Numbered from the stretch's first letter, positions 17,240 to 26,925 are shown. The stretch: 64,000 bases of DNA from SCSIO-59966 sp046566185 (GCA_046566185.1 JBKHXE010000064.1:22883-86882), one strand, 5' to 3'. Numbers and translations are program-made. Notes: generated by a model not told the origin, from the letters alone.

Positions 17240-18187
17240 ATGCCCGGCGTCCCCCCTGCGCGCTACGCCTACCTCGGCCCCGAGGGCACCTTCACCGAGG
17301 CCGCCCTGCGGCAGGTGCCCGCCGCCGACCGCGGCGAGCTCGTGGCCTGCGGCAGCGTGGACGCCGCGCTCGACCTGGTGCGCGGCGCGCAGGTGGACGC
17401 CGCGATGGTGCCGATCGAGAACTCGGTCGAGGGCGGGGTGAGCGCGACGCTCGACGCGCTGTCCACCGGCGAGCCGCTGATGGTCGTGCGCGAGGTGGTC
17501 GTGCCGGTCACCTTCGTGCTGGCGGCGCGCCCGGGCACCCGGCTGGACGACGTCCGGACCGTCTCCACCCACCCGCACGGCCACGCCCAGTGCCGGCGCT
17601 GGCTGTCGACCACCCTGCCGGACGCCCGGTACCTGCCGGCCCTGTCGACCGCCGCCGCCGCCGCCGGCCTGGCGGCCGGGGCGTCGCCGGCGCCGTACGA
17701 CGCGGCCCTCTGCGCGCCGATCGCGGCGCAGCGCTACCGGCTCGAGGTGCTCGCCGACCACGTCGAGGACAACGCCGGCGCGGTCACCCGGTTCGTGCTC
17801 GTCGGCCGGCCCGCCCCGCCGCCGTCCGCCACCGGCGCGGACAAGACCACCCTGCTCGTTCACCTCCCCGACGACCACGCGGGCGCCCTGCTGGAGCTGC
17901 TCGAGCAGTTCGCCACGCGCGGCGTCAACCTCACGCGCATCGAGTCCCGCCCGCGGGGCGACGCGCTCGGCCAGTACGCCTTCTCCATCGACTGCGAGGG
18001 CCACGTGGACGACGAGCGGGTCGCCGAGGCGCTGATGGGCCTGCACCGCGTGACGCCGCTCGTGCGGTTCCTCGGCTCCTACCCGCGGGCGGACGGCCGG
18101 CCGACGCAGGTGCTGCCGGCCACCACCGACACGTCGTTCACTCAGGCTCGCTCGTGGCTCGAGCGGCTGCGGGAGGGGAAGCTGTAG
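17240..18187 (+). CDS. pheA: Prephenate dehydratase
   Basis: The 315-residue monofunctional enzyme converts prephenate to phenylpyruvate in phenylalanine synthesis. The catalytic domain shows YLGPEGTFTEAAL, VPIENSVEGGV, STHPHGHAQC and DNAGAVTRFVLVG (the TRF motif); the regulatory ACT domain follows with ALLELLEQFATRGVNLTRIESRP, which binds phenylalanine. Expected length for the family is about 280-320. TACGCT seven bases before ATG 17240 supports the start. The last 50 bases overlap the convergent YihY gene. Confidence 0.95.
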   Translation: MPGVPPARYAYLGPEGTFTEAALRQVPAADRGELVACGSVDAALDLVRGAQVDAAMVPIENSVEGGVSATLDALSTGEPLMVVREVVVPVTFVLAARPGTRLDDVRTVSTHPHGHAQCRRWLSTTLPDARYLPALSTAAAAAGLAAGASPAPYDAALCAPIAAQRYRLEVLADHVEDNAGAVTRFVLVGRPAPPPSATGADKTTLLVHLPDDHAGALLELLEQFATRGVNLTRIESRPRGDALGQYAFSIDCEGHVDDERVAEALMGLHRVTPLVRFLGSYPRADGRPTQVLPATTDTSFTQARSWLERLREGKL

Positions 18188-19241
18188 CACCGGCGTCGAG
18201 CGCGTCGGGCACCCCGTCGGAGTCGGAGTCCGGCAGCAGGGGGTCGTCGAGCCCGGCCCGCACCGCCTCCAGCTGGGCGGCGAGCGCGACCCCGCCGAGC
18301 AGCGCCACCCCGGTGACGTAGGCCCACAGCAGCAGCGCCATCACCGCGGTCAGGGCGCCGTAGGTCTCGCCGAACGAGCCGGAGGTCGCGACGTACAGGG
18401 CCAGCAGCCCCGACGCCCCGAGCCAGCCGAGCACGGTGGCACCCGACCCGACGACGAGCCACGTCATGCCGGGCTGCCGCCGCCGGGGGCTGTACCGGAA
18501 CAGGGTCGTGACCGACACCAGCAGGAGCAGCAGGCCGAGCGGCCACCGGCCGACCCGCCACGCGGTGAGCCACGCGCCGTCCGGGGCGTAGACGTCCTCG
18601 ACGGCGTCCGCCAGCGGGTTGCCGGCCACGATGGCGAGCAGGCCGAGGGCGAGCGGCGTGCCGGCGGTGAGCGCCAGCGCCAGTGCCCGCCCGTACTTCG
18701 CGAGCGCCGGCCGGTCGCGGCCGGTGCCGTAGATGCGGTTGGCGCCGCGCTCGAGCTGCGCGAAGGCCGAGGTCGTGGAGGCGACCGCGACCAGCAGGCC
18801 GAGGACGACGGCGAGCTCGCTGACGTCCTCCTGCGTCTGTCCCGGCGACTCCGGCTCCTCCTCGCCGGCGGCCTCGGCACGCTCCTCGCGCGCGTCCTCG
18901 TCGCCGGCCGCCGCCGCGCGCTCCACGGTCTGCTCGACGAGGGCGTCGCTGCTGCCCGGGCTGAGGGCGACGGCGGTGCGGGCCACGACGGTCGCGACAC
19001 GGTCCGCCCCCGCGACCCCGGCCAGGCCGGCGAGCGCGATGACCAGCGGCACCGTCGCCAGCGCGAGCTGCAGCCCGAAGCCACGGGCGTGGCTGAAGCC
19101 GTCGCCGTAGCGGAAGCGGGTGAACGACTCGCGGACCAGCGACCAGCCGCCGTGGCGGCGCAGCGCGACGCGGGCGTCGGTGAAGGTCAGCTCCTCGCCG
19201 GGCATGCACTCCGTCTCGGGGACGGGTCGCACCGAGCTCAC
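18138..19241 (-). CDS. YihY/BrkB family membrane protein
   Basis: The 367-residue protein has the YihY/BrkB core with about six helices (YGDGFSHARGFGLQLALATVPLVIAL split over residues 45-70, then LAVVLGLLVAVASTTSAFAQLERGANRIYG) and an acidic, Glu-rich segment (about residues 108-140) inserted between helices 1 and 2. The function of the family is unsettled; the older RNase BN label is not supported. The C-terminal tail holds DSDSDGVPDALDAG, reminiscent of a thrombospondin type 3-like calcium repeat. It is the last gene of the lipid operon, seven bases after the PAP2 stop. An ATG at 19205 is an alternative start. Confidence 0.85.
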   Translation of the reverse strand: MSSVRPVPETECMPGEELTFTDARVALRRHGGWSLVRESFTRFRYGDGFSHARGFGLQLALATVPLVIALAGLAGVAGADRVATVVARTAVALSPGSSDALVEQTVERAAAAGDEDAREERAEAAGEEEPESPGQTQEDVSELAVVLGLLVAVASTTSAFAQLERGANRIYGTGRDRPALAKYGRALALALTAGTPLALGLLAIVAGNPLADAVEDVYAPDGAWLTAWRVGRWPLGLLLLLVSVTTLFRYSPRRRQPGMTWLVVGSGATVLGWLGASGLLALYVATSGSFGETYGALTAVMALLLWAYVTGVALLGGVALAAQLEAVRAGLDDPLLPDSDSDGVPDALDAGATASPPAAARATSEPE

Positions 19242-19248
19242 GGCCGGC

Positions 19249-20013
19249 TCACGGGTGCTGCTCGGCGGGCGGCGGCACGCCGAGCGACTCGACGTCCTCA
19301 GCGGCCCTCGCCGCGACCTCCTCGGGGTGCTCGCGCAGGTCCTCGACCCGCTCCGCGAACGCGTGCCGCACGATCAGCACGGCCGCGACGCCGTTGAGCG
19401 CCCCGAACAGCACGTCGCCCGGGTAGTGCATGCCCCGGTACATCCGCGAGAACCCGACGCCGAGGGGGACGACGAGCATCAGCGCCACGAGCGTGACCCG
19501 CAGCCAGCGGCGCTGCACGCGGTGGGCCACCAGGAGGGCCAGGCCGAGCCACAGCGCCGTCGCGGCGCCGGTGTGCCCGGACGGGAAGCTGGACGTCGGC
19601 GGGGCCGGGTCGAGCTTCTCGACCTCCGGACGCTCCCGGCTGACCACCAGCGTCGTCAGCAGGAAGATGCTGCTCTGCAGCGCGACGCCGCCCCACAGCA
19701 GCAGCGCGGGCACCCAGCGCTTCCACACCCACCGCAGCACCAGGCCGACGACGGCCGCGGCGACCACGATGACCTCGGTGTCGGCGCTGGTCGACCACCA
19801 GTGCGTCACGTCGTCGCCGAGCGGCGTCCGCGACGACTCGAAGCCCTGGACGACCTCCTCGCCGACGTCCGCGAGGCCGGCTGCCGGGCCGCCGAGCAGG
19901 AACCCCACGCCGATCAGCACGGCGTACCAGAGGACGGCGGGCAGGCCCACGAGCAGGGCCGCCCGCCTCCACAGGGGCGACGTCGCGGTGACGTCGCGCC
20001 CCTCAGCGGCCAC
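19249..20013 (-). CDS. PAP2 family lipid phosphatase (longer paralogue)
   Basis: The 254-residue membrane protein has the three phosphatase motifs: SRERPEVEKL (motif 1, an unusual form of KxxxxxxRP), PSGHTGA (motif 2) and SRMYRGMHYPGD (motif 3, SRxxxxxHxxxD). It probably dephosphorylates phosphatidic acid, phosphatidylglycerophosphate or undecaprenyl pyrophosphate on the outer face. Its start overlaps the end of the second PAP2 gene by 11 bases, so both are co-translated downstream of a diacylglycerol kinase. Confidence 0.9.
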   Translation of the reverse strand: MAAEGRDVTATSPLWRRAALLVGLPAVLWYAVLIGVGFLLGGPAAGLADVGEEVVQGFESSRTPLGDDVTHWWSTSADTEVIVVAAAVVGLVLRWVWKRWVPALLLWGGVALQSSIFLLTTLVVSRERPEVEKLDPAPPTSSFPSGHTGAATALWLGLALLVAHRVQRRWLRVTLVALMLVVPLGVGFSRMYRGMHYPGDVLFGALNGVAAVLIVRHAFAERVEDLREHPEEVAARAAEDVESLGVPPPAEQHP

Positions 20014-20599
20014 GCCGCACCCCCGCCGGGGCCGGCTCGGCGACGACGACCCGGCGGGCGAGCAGCGCCAGGCCCACCCCGGCGGCCACCCCGACGGTGA
20101 CGTCGGAGAGGTAGTGGACGCCGAGCACCAGCCGGTCGAGCGCGGTGACCCCGACCACGACCGCGCCGACGGCGACGGCAGAGCGGGTGAGGCCGCGGCG
20201 CCGCAGCCACGGCCAGGCCAGGACGAGCAGCAGGCTCACGCCGAGGGCCGAGTTGAGGGCGTGTCCGCTGGGCATCGAGAACCCCACCTCCGACGCGACC
20301 GGGTTCCCCCACACCGGGCGGGGACGGGCGATGAGCACCTTGAGCCCGATCCCGAGCAGGCTGCCCAGGGCCATGGTGGCCCCGACGACCGCCGCGGCGC
20401 GACGTCGTCCGGCCCGCCACGCCAGCAGGCAGCCGGCGGCGACCAGCGTGCGGAAGGTCCACGGGTGGAAGGCGACCGCGACGACCTCACCGACGTCGAC
20501 CAGTGCCTCGGACGTCTGCACGTGCTCGTTGAACCACCGCCCGACGGCCCGGTCGGGCGCGAACGAGGTGACCGACTCGGTGCCCTCCGGGACGCTCAC
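20003..20599 (-). CDS. PAP2 family lipid phosphatase (shorter paralogue)
   Basis: The 198-residue protein has about five or six helices and motifs KVLIARPRP, MPSGHALNSA and DRLVLGVHYLSD, a full PAP2 catalytic set. The last residues (PAPAGVRRGR) are basic and cytoplasmic. It overlaps the diacylglycerol kinase stop by GTGA. A kinase making phosphatidic acid coupled to two PAP2 enzymes suggests a phospholipid or undecaprenyl-phosphate recycling module. Confidence 0.9.
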   Translation of the reverse strand: MSVPEGTESVTSFAPDRAVGRWFNEHVQTSEALVDVGEVVAVAFHPWTFRTLVAAGCLLAWRAGRRRAAAVVGATMALGSLLGIGLKVLIARPRPVWGNPVASEVGFSMPSGHALNSALGVSLLLVLAWPWLRRRGLTRSAVAVGAVVVGVTALDRLVLGVHYLSDVTVGVAAGVGLALLARRVVVAEPAPAGVRRGR

Positions 20600-21687
20600 G
20601 GCTGGCCCTCCGCGGCGTCCGGCACGCGCACGAGCAGAGCGCCCGGGTCGACCCGCATCCGCAGCTCGACGGCGTCGCCGACCGGGTCCCCGTCGAGCTG
20701 CGCCGGCTGCGGGGTCTCGGCGCGGATCGACAGCTCGCGGGCCCGCCAGTGCTCGACCCGCGGGTGCCCGCGCCGCCGGCGGGTGATGACGCGCCCGGCG
20801 ACGGCCGCCCAGCCGACGACGCCCTTCGGCGAGATCGTCACGACGTCCAGCCAGCCGTCGTCGACCTCGGCGTCCGGCATCAGCACCAGCCCCCCCAGCA
20901 GGCGGCCGCAGTTGCCCACGACGACGGTGCGTACCCGGCGGGTGACCACCTCGTCGTCGACCTGCAGCCGCACCCTGGCCTGCTGCCCGCGCAGCTGCCG
21001 CAGTCCCGAGATCGCGTAGGCGATGGGCCCGACCTTCGCCTTGAGGGCCTCCGGGGCGTTGGCCATGATCGCCGCGTCGAAGCCCATGCCGGCCATCACG
21101 AGGAACGCCTGCTCCTCCGGCCGCGTGTGCTCCTCGCCGTGGGGCCCCACCACGGTCACCCAGCCCACGTCGACCGGGCGGCTGCGGCCGGTCAGGGCGA
21201 TCCGCATCGAGCGCGGGACGTCGGTCACGTCGGTGTCGAGGTTGCGGGCCAGCAGGTTGCCGGTGCCGGCGGGCAGCAGGCCCAGCGGCGTGCCCGTCCC
21301 GGCCAGGGTCTCGCCGACGGTGCGCACGGTGCCGTCACCGCCGCAGGCGACGACCACGTCGACGCCGTCGGCGAGGGCCTGCCGCGTCTGGCCGACGCCG
21401 GGGTCGTCCTCCGTCGTCTCCAGCCACAACGGCGTCGCCCAGCCGGCCTCCGCGCAGGCGACCTCGACCTGGCGGCGCATGTCGTCGGTGCCGCCGTCGA
21501 ACTTCGTCGGGTTCACGACGACGGCGGCGCGCGGGCGGGCGTCCGGGTCGGGAGCGAAGGGCTCCGGCTCGGCCGGCGCGGCCGAGTCGGCCCAGCGTCG
21601 TCCCCGCACCGCGACGGCCGCGAACAGACCGGCGACCAGCAGCAGTGCGACGACGACGCCGACGACCACTGCGGCGTCGGTACTCAT
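20596..21687 (-). CDS. Diacylglycerol/lipid kinase with N-terminal membrane anchor
   Basis: The 363-residue protein starts with one membrane helix (about residues 5-27) and a Pro/Glu linker, then a DAGK catalytic domain: AAVVVNPTKFDGG, the ATP-binding VVACGGDGTVRTV, GLLPAGTGNLLARNL, and the C-terminal DDGWLDVVTISP and QLDGDP. It phosphorylates diacylglycerol or a related lipid. The N-terminal anchor is an addition to the usual soluble DgkB form. TACGGT lies six bases before the ATG on the minus strand. It heads a four-gene unit with two PAP2 genes and yihY. Confidence 0.92.
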   Translation of the reverse strand: MSTDAAVVVGVVVALLLVAGLFAAVAVRGRRWADSAAPAEPEPFAPDPDARPRAAVVVNPTKFDGGTDDMRRQVEVACAEAGWATPLWLETTEDDPGVGQTRQALADGVDVVVACGGDGTVRTVGETLAGTGTPLGLLPAGTGNLLARNLDTDVTDVPRSMRIALTGRSRPVDVGWVTVVGPHGEEHTRPEEQAFLVMAGMGFDAAIMANAPEALKAKVGPIAYAISGLRQLRGQQARVRLQVDDEVVTRRVRTVVVGNCGRLLGGLVLMPDAEVDDGWLDVVTISPKGVVGWAAVAGRVITRRRRGHPRVEHWRARELSIRAETPQPAQLDGDPVGDAVELRMRVDPGALLVRVPDAAEGQP

Positions 21688-21693
21688 GGGCGC

Positions 21694-21751
21694 ACCGTAG
21701 TGGTGGTGCCCGGTACGGGCAGGCCGGACCGCCCGGCAGCCCCACTACCCT
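21694..21751. promoter_or_regulatory. Divergent leaderless promoter pair (lipid operon / serS)
   Basis: On the minus strand TACGGT (21699-21694) sits six bases before the kinase ATG (21687). On the plus strand TACCCT (21746-21751) sits seven bases before the serS GTG (21759). No T-box, riboswitch or other long leader is possible in front of serS if that start is right. Confidence 0.6.
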
Positions 21752-21758
21752 CGACGCC

Positions 21759-23030
21759 GTGATCGACCTGCGACTCCTGCGCGACGACCCGGACGCCGTG
21801 AAGGCCAGCCAGCGGGCGCGGGGCGAGGACGAGTCCGTCGTGGACGCCGTCCTGGCCGCCGACGCCCGCCGGCGGTCCGCGCTGGCGTCGTTCGAGTCGC
21901 TGCGGGCCGAGCAGAAGTCGTTCGGCAAGCGGGTCGCTGCGGCGTCCGGCGAGGAGAAGCAGCACCTCGTCGCGCAGGCGAAGTCCCTCGCCGAGCAGGT
22001 GAAGGCCGCGCAGGCGGACGCCGACGCCGCCGAGGCAGAGCTGGCCGGGCTGCAGCTGCGGATCCCCAACGTCGTCGTGGCCGGCGTCCCGGCCGGCGGT
22101 GAGGACGACTACGTCGTCCTGGCCACGCACGGCGAGCCCCGCGACTTCGCCGCCGAGGGGTTCACGCCGCGCGACCACCTCGAGCTCGGCGAGCTGCTCC
22201 GGGCGATCGACACCGAGCGCGGCGCGAAGGTCTCCGGGTCGCGCTTCTACTTCCTCACCGGCGTCGGCGCCCGCCTCGAGCTGGCGCTGCTGACGATGGC
22301 GATGGACCGTGCCGTCGCCGCCGGACTCACGCCGATGGTGGTGCCGACCCTGGTGCGGCCCGAGGTCATGCAGGGCACCGGCTTCCTCGGCGCCCACGCC
22401 GAAGAGGTGTACCGGCTCGAGGCGGACGACCTCTACCTCGTCGGGACGTCGGAGGTGCCGCTGGCCGGCTACCACGCCGACGAGATCCTTGACCTGTCCG
22501 GCGGCCCGCTGCGCTACGCCGGCTGGTCCACGTGCTACCGCCGGGAGGCCGGGTCCCACGGGAGGGACACCCGCGGCATCATCCGCGTCCACCAGTTCAA
22601 CAAGGTGGAGGCGTTCGTCTACTGCCTGCCCGAGCAGGCCGAGGCGGAGCACGAGCGACTGCTGGAGTGGCAGAAGGCGATGCTCGCCGACCTCGGGCTG
22701 GCGTTCCGCGTCATCGACACCGCTGCCGGTGACCTCGGCTCGTCCGCGGCGCGCAAGTACGACTGCGAGGCGTGGGTGCCCACCCAGGGTCGCTACCGCG
22801 AGCTCACGTCGACGTCCAACTGCACGACGTTCCAGGCCCGCCGCCTCGCCATCCGGCACCGCGTCGAGGGTGGCGCGACGTCCCCGGTCGCGACGCTCAA
22901 CGGCACCCTGGCGACGACCCGCTGGCTCGTGGCCCTGCTCGAGAACCACCAGCAGGCCGACGGCTCCGTCGTGGTGCCGGAGGCGCTGAGGCCCTACCTG
23001 GGCGGGCTCGACATCCTCACCCCCGCCTGA
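21759..23030 (+). CDS. serS: Seryl-tRNA synthetase
   Basis: The 423-residue class II synthetase has the N-terminal tRNA-binding coiled-coil arm (about residues 28-100), motif 2 (CYRREAGSHGRDTRGIIRVHQF) split over residues 259-280, the serine-binding TSEVPLAGYH, and motif 3 (NGTLATTRWLVALLEN). It charges tRNA-Ser with serine. The GTG at 21759 giving IDLRLLRDDPDAV is the family start; longer frames upstream are ruled out by this and by the TACCCT box seven bases before it. A tRNA-Ser gene lies in the same window at 59.5 kb. Confidence 0.97.
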   Translation: MIDLRLLRDDPDAVKASQRARGEDESVVDAVLAADARRRSALASFESLRAEQKSFGKRVAAASGEEKQHLVAQAKSLAEQVKAAQADADAAEAELAGLQLRIPNVVVAGVPAGGEDDYVVLATHGEPRDFAAEGFTPRDHLELGELLRAIDTERGAKVSGSRFYFLTGVGARLELALLTMAMDRAVAAGLTPMVVPTLVRPEVMQGTGFLGAHAEEVYRLEADDLYLVGTSEVPLAGYHADEILDLSGGPLRYAGWSTCYRREAGSHGRDTRGIIRVHQFNKVEAFVYCLPEQAEAEHERLLEWQKAMLADLGLAFRVIDTAAGDLGSSAARKYDCEAWVPTQGRYRELTSTSNCTTFQARRLAIRHRVEGGATSPVATLNGTLATTRWLVALLENHQQADGSVVVPEALRPYLGGLDILTPA

Positions 23031-23107
23031 GCGGCGGGCCTGCGCCGGGAGGGTGCGACTCCAGCGAGGGCGACACCCCGTCGCGCGCCGCTCGTTAGGG
23101 TGGGGTG

Positions 23108-23932
23108 GTGACGCAGCGCGCTCCGACGTCCCTGGTAGCGCTCGACGTGGACGGCACGATCATCGACCTCGACGAGCGCCTCACCGACCGTGTCCGCGCG
23201 GCGGTGCGAGCGGTCGCGGACGCCGGGCACGAGGTGGTGGTGGCGACCGGGCGGTCCCTGCACGGCGCGCTGCCGGTGCTCGACCGGCTCGGCCTGACCT
23301 CCGGCTACGCCGTGGTGAGCAACGGCGCCGTCACGCTGCGGCTCGACCCGCACGCCGAGCGAGGCTACGAGGTCGTGGACGTGGTGACGTTCGACCCCAC
23401 CCCGGCGCTGCGGCTGCTGCGGGAGCACCTGCCGTCGGCGGCCTACGCGGTCGAGGAGATGGGCACCGGCTTCCGGCTGTTCGGTCCCTTCCCGGACGGC
23501 GAGCTGGCGGGCCGCATCACCGTCGTCCCGTTCGAGGAGCTGCTGGGCGCGCCGGCCACGCGCGTCGTCGTCCGCAGCACCGACCACACCCCCGAGGAGT
23601 TCCTCGCCCTGGTCGAGCGGATCGGGCTGCACGGCGTCAACTACGCCGTCGGCTGGACGGCGTGGCTGGACCTCGCCCCCGAGGGGGTGAGCAAGGCCAG
23701 CGCGCTCGAGCAGGTGCGGCGGTGGCTGGGGGTCGACGCGCGGCGCACCCTGGCGGTCGGTGACGGCCGCAACGACCTGGAGATGCTGGCCTGGGCCGGC
23801 CGGTCGGTCGCCATGGGGCAGGCGCCCGACGAGGTCAAGGAGGCCGCCGACGAGGTCACCTCCACCGTCGACGAGGACGGGCTGGCCGAGGTGCTGGAGG
23901 ACCTGCTCGAGGCGCGCCGCGCCGCGGGCTGA
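23108..23932 (+). CDS. Cof-type HAD family phosphatase (copy 1)
   Basis: The product is about 274 residues with HAD motif I VALDVDGTIID, motif II VATGRS, motif III GVSKASAL and motif IV GDGRNDLEMLAWAGRSVAMG. Enzymes of this subfamily (Cof, YidA) remove phosphate from sugar phosphates or pyridoxal phosphate. It follows serS by 77 bases, a common actinobacterial neighbourhood. Two overlapping GTG codons exist; the one at 23108 is six bases after TAGGGT and is preferred over 23105. It is clearly paralogous to the HAD gene at 26926. Confidence 0.9.
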   Translation: MTQRAPTSLVALDVDGTIIDLDERLTDRVRAAVRAVADAGHEVVVATGRSLHGALPVLDRLGLTSGYAVVSNGAVTLRLDPHAERGYEVVDVVTFDPTPALRLLREHLPSAAYAVEEMGTGFRLFGPFPDGELAGRITVVPFEELLGAPATRVVVRSTDHTPEEFLALVERIGLHGVNYAVGWTAWLDLAPEGVSKASALEQVRRWLGVDARRTLAVGDGRNDLEMLAWAGRSVAMGQAPDEVKEAADEVTSTVDEDGLAEVLEDLLEARRAAG

Positions 23933-24056
23933 CGCCGGCGCCCAGACGTCATCGGTCCGACACCGGCCGTTCTTTCGCCGCACCATCGACTCCGTCGCAC
24001 GGCCCGCATAGTGTTCCTCGGGCCCGGACCGGGCGGGGACGAGAGGGAGTGCGGAC

Positions 24057-26906
24057 GTGGGGCGTTCAGGACTGCGGCGGGGGCTCGCCGCGACGGTCGG
24101 GGCGGCGACGGGGCTGGCGGCGATCCCGCTGGCGCTCGCCACTCCTGCGGCGGCGGTGCCGGGGACGGGGGCGGCGGTCTTCGTCAACGAGTTCCACTAC
24201 GACAACGACGGCACCGACACCGGCGAGTTCATCGAGGTCGCCGGGCCCGCGGGCACCGCCCTGTCGGGCTGGAGCCTGGTGCTCTACAACGGCGCGACGC
24301 CGGGCGCCGCCACGACCTACGGCACGATCGCCCTCGGCGGCACGATCCCGGACCAGGCCGGCGGCTACGGCACGGTGGCGTTCCCGGCCACCGGTCTGCA
24401 GAACGGCCCGAACGACGGCTTCGCCCTCGTCAACGGGACGACCGTCGTCCAGCTCCTCAGCTACGAGGGCACCTTCACGGCCGCGGCCGGTCCGGCGTCC
24501 GGGCAGACGTCCACGGACGTCGGGGTCTCCCAGCCGGGGACCACACCGGCCGGCTCCTCGATCGCGCTGACCGGCGACGGCACGGTGGCCGGCGACTTCG
24601 CCTGGGCCGCAACGACGTCGGCGACACCGGGCGCCGTCAACGGCGGGCAGACCTTCGACGGCGTCGGCGGCGGCGAGCCGCCCGCCCCGGCGTGCGACGC
24701 CGAGACCGTCACCCCGGTCTCCGCCGTCCAGGGCTCCGGCTCCTCGTCGCCGCTGGCGGGGCGGACGGTCACGGTGGAGGCGGTCGTGACGGCGGTGCAC
24801 CCGGGCCTGGGCAGCTTCTACGTGCAGGAGGAGGCCGCCGACAGCGACGGTGACCCGGCGACCTCCGAGGGCATCGCGGTGTTCCACGGCAGCGCCGCGC
24901 CCGGTGGTGTCGCGGTGGGCGACCTCGTGCAGGTCACCGGCCGCGTCAGCAGCTTCCAGCAGCAGGACCAGCTGGCCTCCCCGACCGTCGTCGTGTGCGA
25001 CGCCGACGCGGCGCCGATCACGCCGACCGCGGTGACGTTCCCCCTCGCCCACCCGTCGGACCTCGAGCGGGTCGAGGGGATGCTCGTCGAGCTCGCCGAC
25101 GAGCTGGTGATCAGCGAGTACTTCAACTACGACCGCTTCGGCGAGGTCGTCGTGGCCAAGCCGCTGGACGGCCAGGACCGGCTGTGGACGCCCACCTCGG
25201 TCGTCGAGCCCGGGCCCGAGGCGGTGGCGCTGGCTGCCGAGTACGCCAAGCGCCGCATCACCGTGGACGACGCCAGCAGCCGGCAGAACCCGTCGTCGGT
25301 GCCGCACCCCGGCAACGGCGCGCCGTTCAGCCTGGAGAACCGGTTCCGCGGCGGCGACGCCGTGACCGGCCTGCAGGGCGTCGTGGACCACACCTTCGGC
25401 CTCTACCGGGTGCAGCCGACCGTCTACGGCGAGTACGAGGCGGTGAACCCGCGCCCGACCGAGGCGCCGTCCGTCGGCGGCACCGTGACGGTGGCCAGCT
25501 TCAACGTCCTCAACTACTTCCTCACCCTGGACACCGGCCCCGACGTCTGCGGCGCCCACCGGAACCTGGAGTGCCGGGGCGCCGACGACGCGACCGAGCT
25601 GAAGCGCCAGCGCGACAAGCTCCTCGCCGCCCTGGCCGAGCTCGACGCCGACGTCGTCGGGCTGATGGAGATGGAGAACACGCCCGGTGTCGAGCCCGCG
25701 GCCGACCTCGCCGAGGGGCTGAACGAGGAGCTCGGCACGGGGACGTACAGCTGGGTCGACACCGGCGTGGTGGGCACCGACGCGATCCGGGTCGGCTACC
25801 TGTACAAGCCGGGCTCGGTCACGCCGGTCGGTGAGCACGCGGTCCTCGACTCCTCCGTCGACGGCCGCTTCGACGACACGAAGAACCGCCCGATGGTCAC
25901 CCAGACCTTCGACGAGGTGCTGACCGGCGAGCGCTTCACCGTCTCGGTCAACCACCTCAAGTCCAAGGGCTCGAGCTGCGCCGACGTCGGCGACCCCGAC
26001 GCCGGTGACGGCTCGGGCAACTGCAACGGCACCCGAACGCTCGCGGCCGAGGCGATCGTCGACTTCCTGGCGACGGACCCGACGGGCAGCGGCGACCCGG
26101 ACCAGCTCGTCATCGGCGACCTGAACTCCTACGACAAGGAGCAGCCGATCGACGTCCTCGTCGAGGGCGGCTACACCGACCTGGTGAGGCAGTACGGCGG
26201 CGAGACCGCCTACGGGTACGTCTTCGACGGCCAGGCGGGCTATCTCGACCACGCCCTGTCGAGCCCGACGCTGACGAGGCAGGTCACCGGCACCTCCGAG
26301 TGGCACGTCAACGCCGACGAGCCTGACCTGCTCGACTACGACACGTCGTTCAAGCCGCCCGCGCAGGACGCGATCTACGCGCCGGACGCCTACCGCTCGT
26401 CCGACCACGACCCGGTGCTCGTCGGGCTGGACCTGTTCTCGGTGCAGGCGTGCTACGCCGACGGCGTCCAGTCGGTGGCGGACTTCCAGCCGGGCTCCCG
26501 CGCCAACGGCGCCCCGGTGGCCGCCGGTCAGGCCGACCCGGCGAGCGCCCTGGGCCTGCCCGACCCGCAGGACGAGGAGGCGTACTGGACGACGCTCGGC
26601 CTCGGGGGCGAGGTCACGATCGAGTTCGCGCGCCCGGTGCGTGACCTCGACGGCTCCGACCTGCGGCTGCACGACGTGGACGACGGCGCCAAGGGCCGCG
26701 GTGACGCAGCCGAGGTGCTCGCCCTGGACGGCGAGCAGTGGGTGCCGGTGGGCGAGGTGACCGGCACCGGCGAGGTGGACCTGGCGTCGGCCGGGCTGGC
26801 CTCCACGACGGCGCTGCGGATCGTCGACACGACACCGGACGCCGGGCCGCCGGCCGTCGACGGCTACGACCTGGACGCCGTGGAGGTGCTGAGCGGCTGC
26901 GGGTGA
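24057..26906 (+). CDS. Secreted ExeM/NucH family endonuclease
   Basis: The 949-residue protein has a signal peptide (AATVGAATGLAAIPLALATP, cleavage near AAA-VPG), a lamin-tail domain (VFVNEFHYDNDG...GEFIEV, about residues 40-180), an OB-fold exonuclease-like region (about 215-330) and an endonuclease/exonuclease/phosphatase domain (about 475-795) with VASFNVLNYF, DVVGLMEMEN, VNHLKSKGSSC, VIGDLNSYDKE and SSDHDPVLVG. A last beta-rich domain (about 800-949) ends without a sortase signal or anchor, so the enzyme is probably released. It would degrade extracellular DNA for phosphate or nucleotides. GAGAGGGAG lies upstream of the GTG at 24057. Confidence 0.92.
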   Translation: MGRSGLRRGLAATVGAATGLAAIPLALATPAAAVPGTGAAVFVNEFHYDNDGTDTGEFIEVAGPAGTALSGWSLVLYNGATPGAATTYGTIALGGTIPDQAGGYGTVAFPATGLQNGPNDGFALVNGTTVVQLLSYEGTFTAAAGPASGQTSTDVGVSQPGTTPAGSSIALTGDGTVAGDFAWAATTSATPGAVNGGQTFDGVGGGEPPAPACDAETVTPVSAVQGSGSSSPLAGRTVTVEAVVTAVHPGLGSFYVQEEAADSDGDPATSEGIAVFHGSAAPGGVAVGDLVQVTGRVSSFQQQDQLASPTVVVCDADAAPITPTAVTFPLAHPSDLERVEGMLVELADELVISEYFNYDRFGEVVVAKPLDGQDRLWTPTSVVEPGPEAVALAAEYAKRRITVDDASSRQNPSSVPHPGNGAPFSLENRFRGGDAVTGLQGVVDHTFGLYRVQPTVYGEYEAVNPRPTEAPSVGGTVTVASFNVLNYFLTLDTGPDVCGAHRNLECRGADDATELKRQRDKLLAALAELDADVVGLMEMENTPGVEPAADLAEGLNEELGTGTYSWVDTGVVGTDAIRVGYLYKPGSVTPVGEHAVLDSSVDGRFDDTKNRPMVTQTFDEVLTGERFTVSVNHLKSKGSSCADVGDPDAGDGSGNCNGTRTLAAEAIVDFLATDPTGSGDPDQLVIGDLNSYDKEQPIDVLVEGGYTDLVRQYGGETAYGYVFDGQAGYLDHALSSPTLTRQVTGTSEWHVNADEPDLLDYDTSFKPPAQDAIYAPDAYRSSDHDPVLVGLDLFSVQACYADGVQSVADFQPGSRANGAPVAAGQADPASALGLPDPQDEEAYWTTLGLGGEVTIEFARPVRDLDGSDLRLHDVDDGAKGRGDAAEVLALDGEQWVPVGEVTGTGEVDLASAGLASTTALRIVDTTPDAGPPAVDGYDLDAVEVLSGCG

Positions 26907-26925
26907 TGGGCGGCAGGATGCTCGC

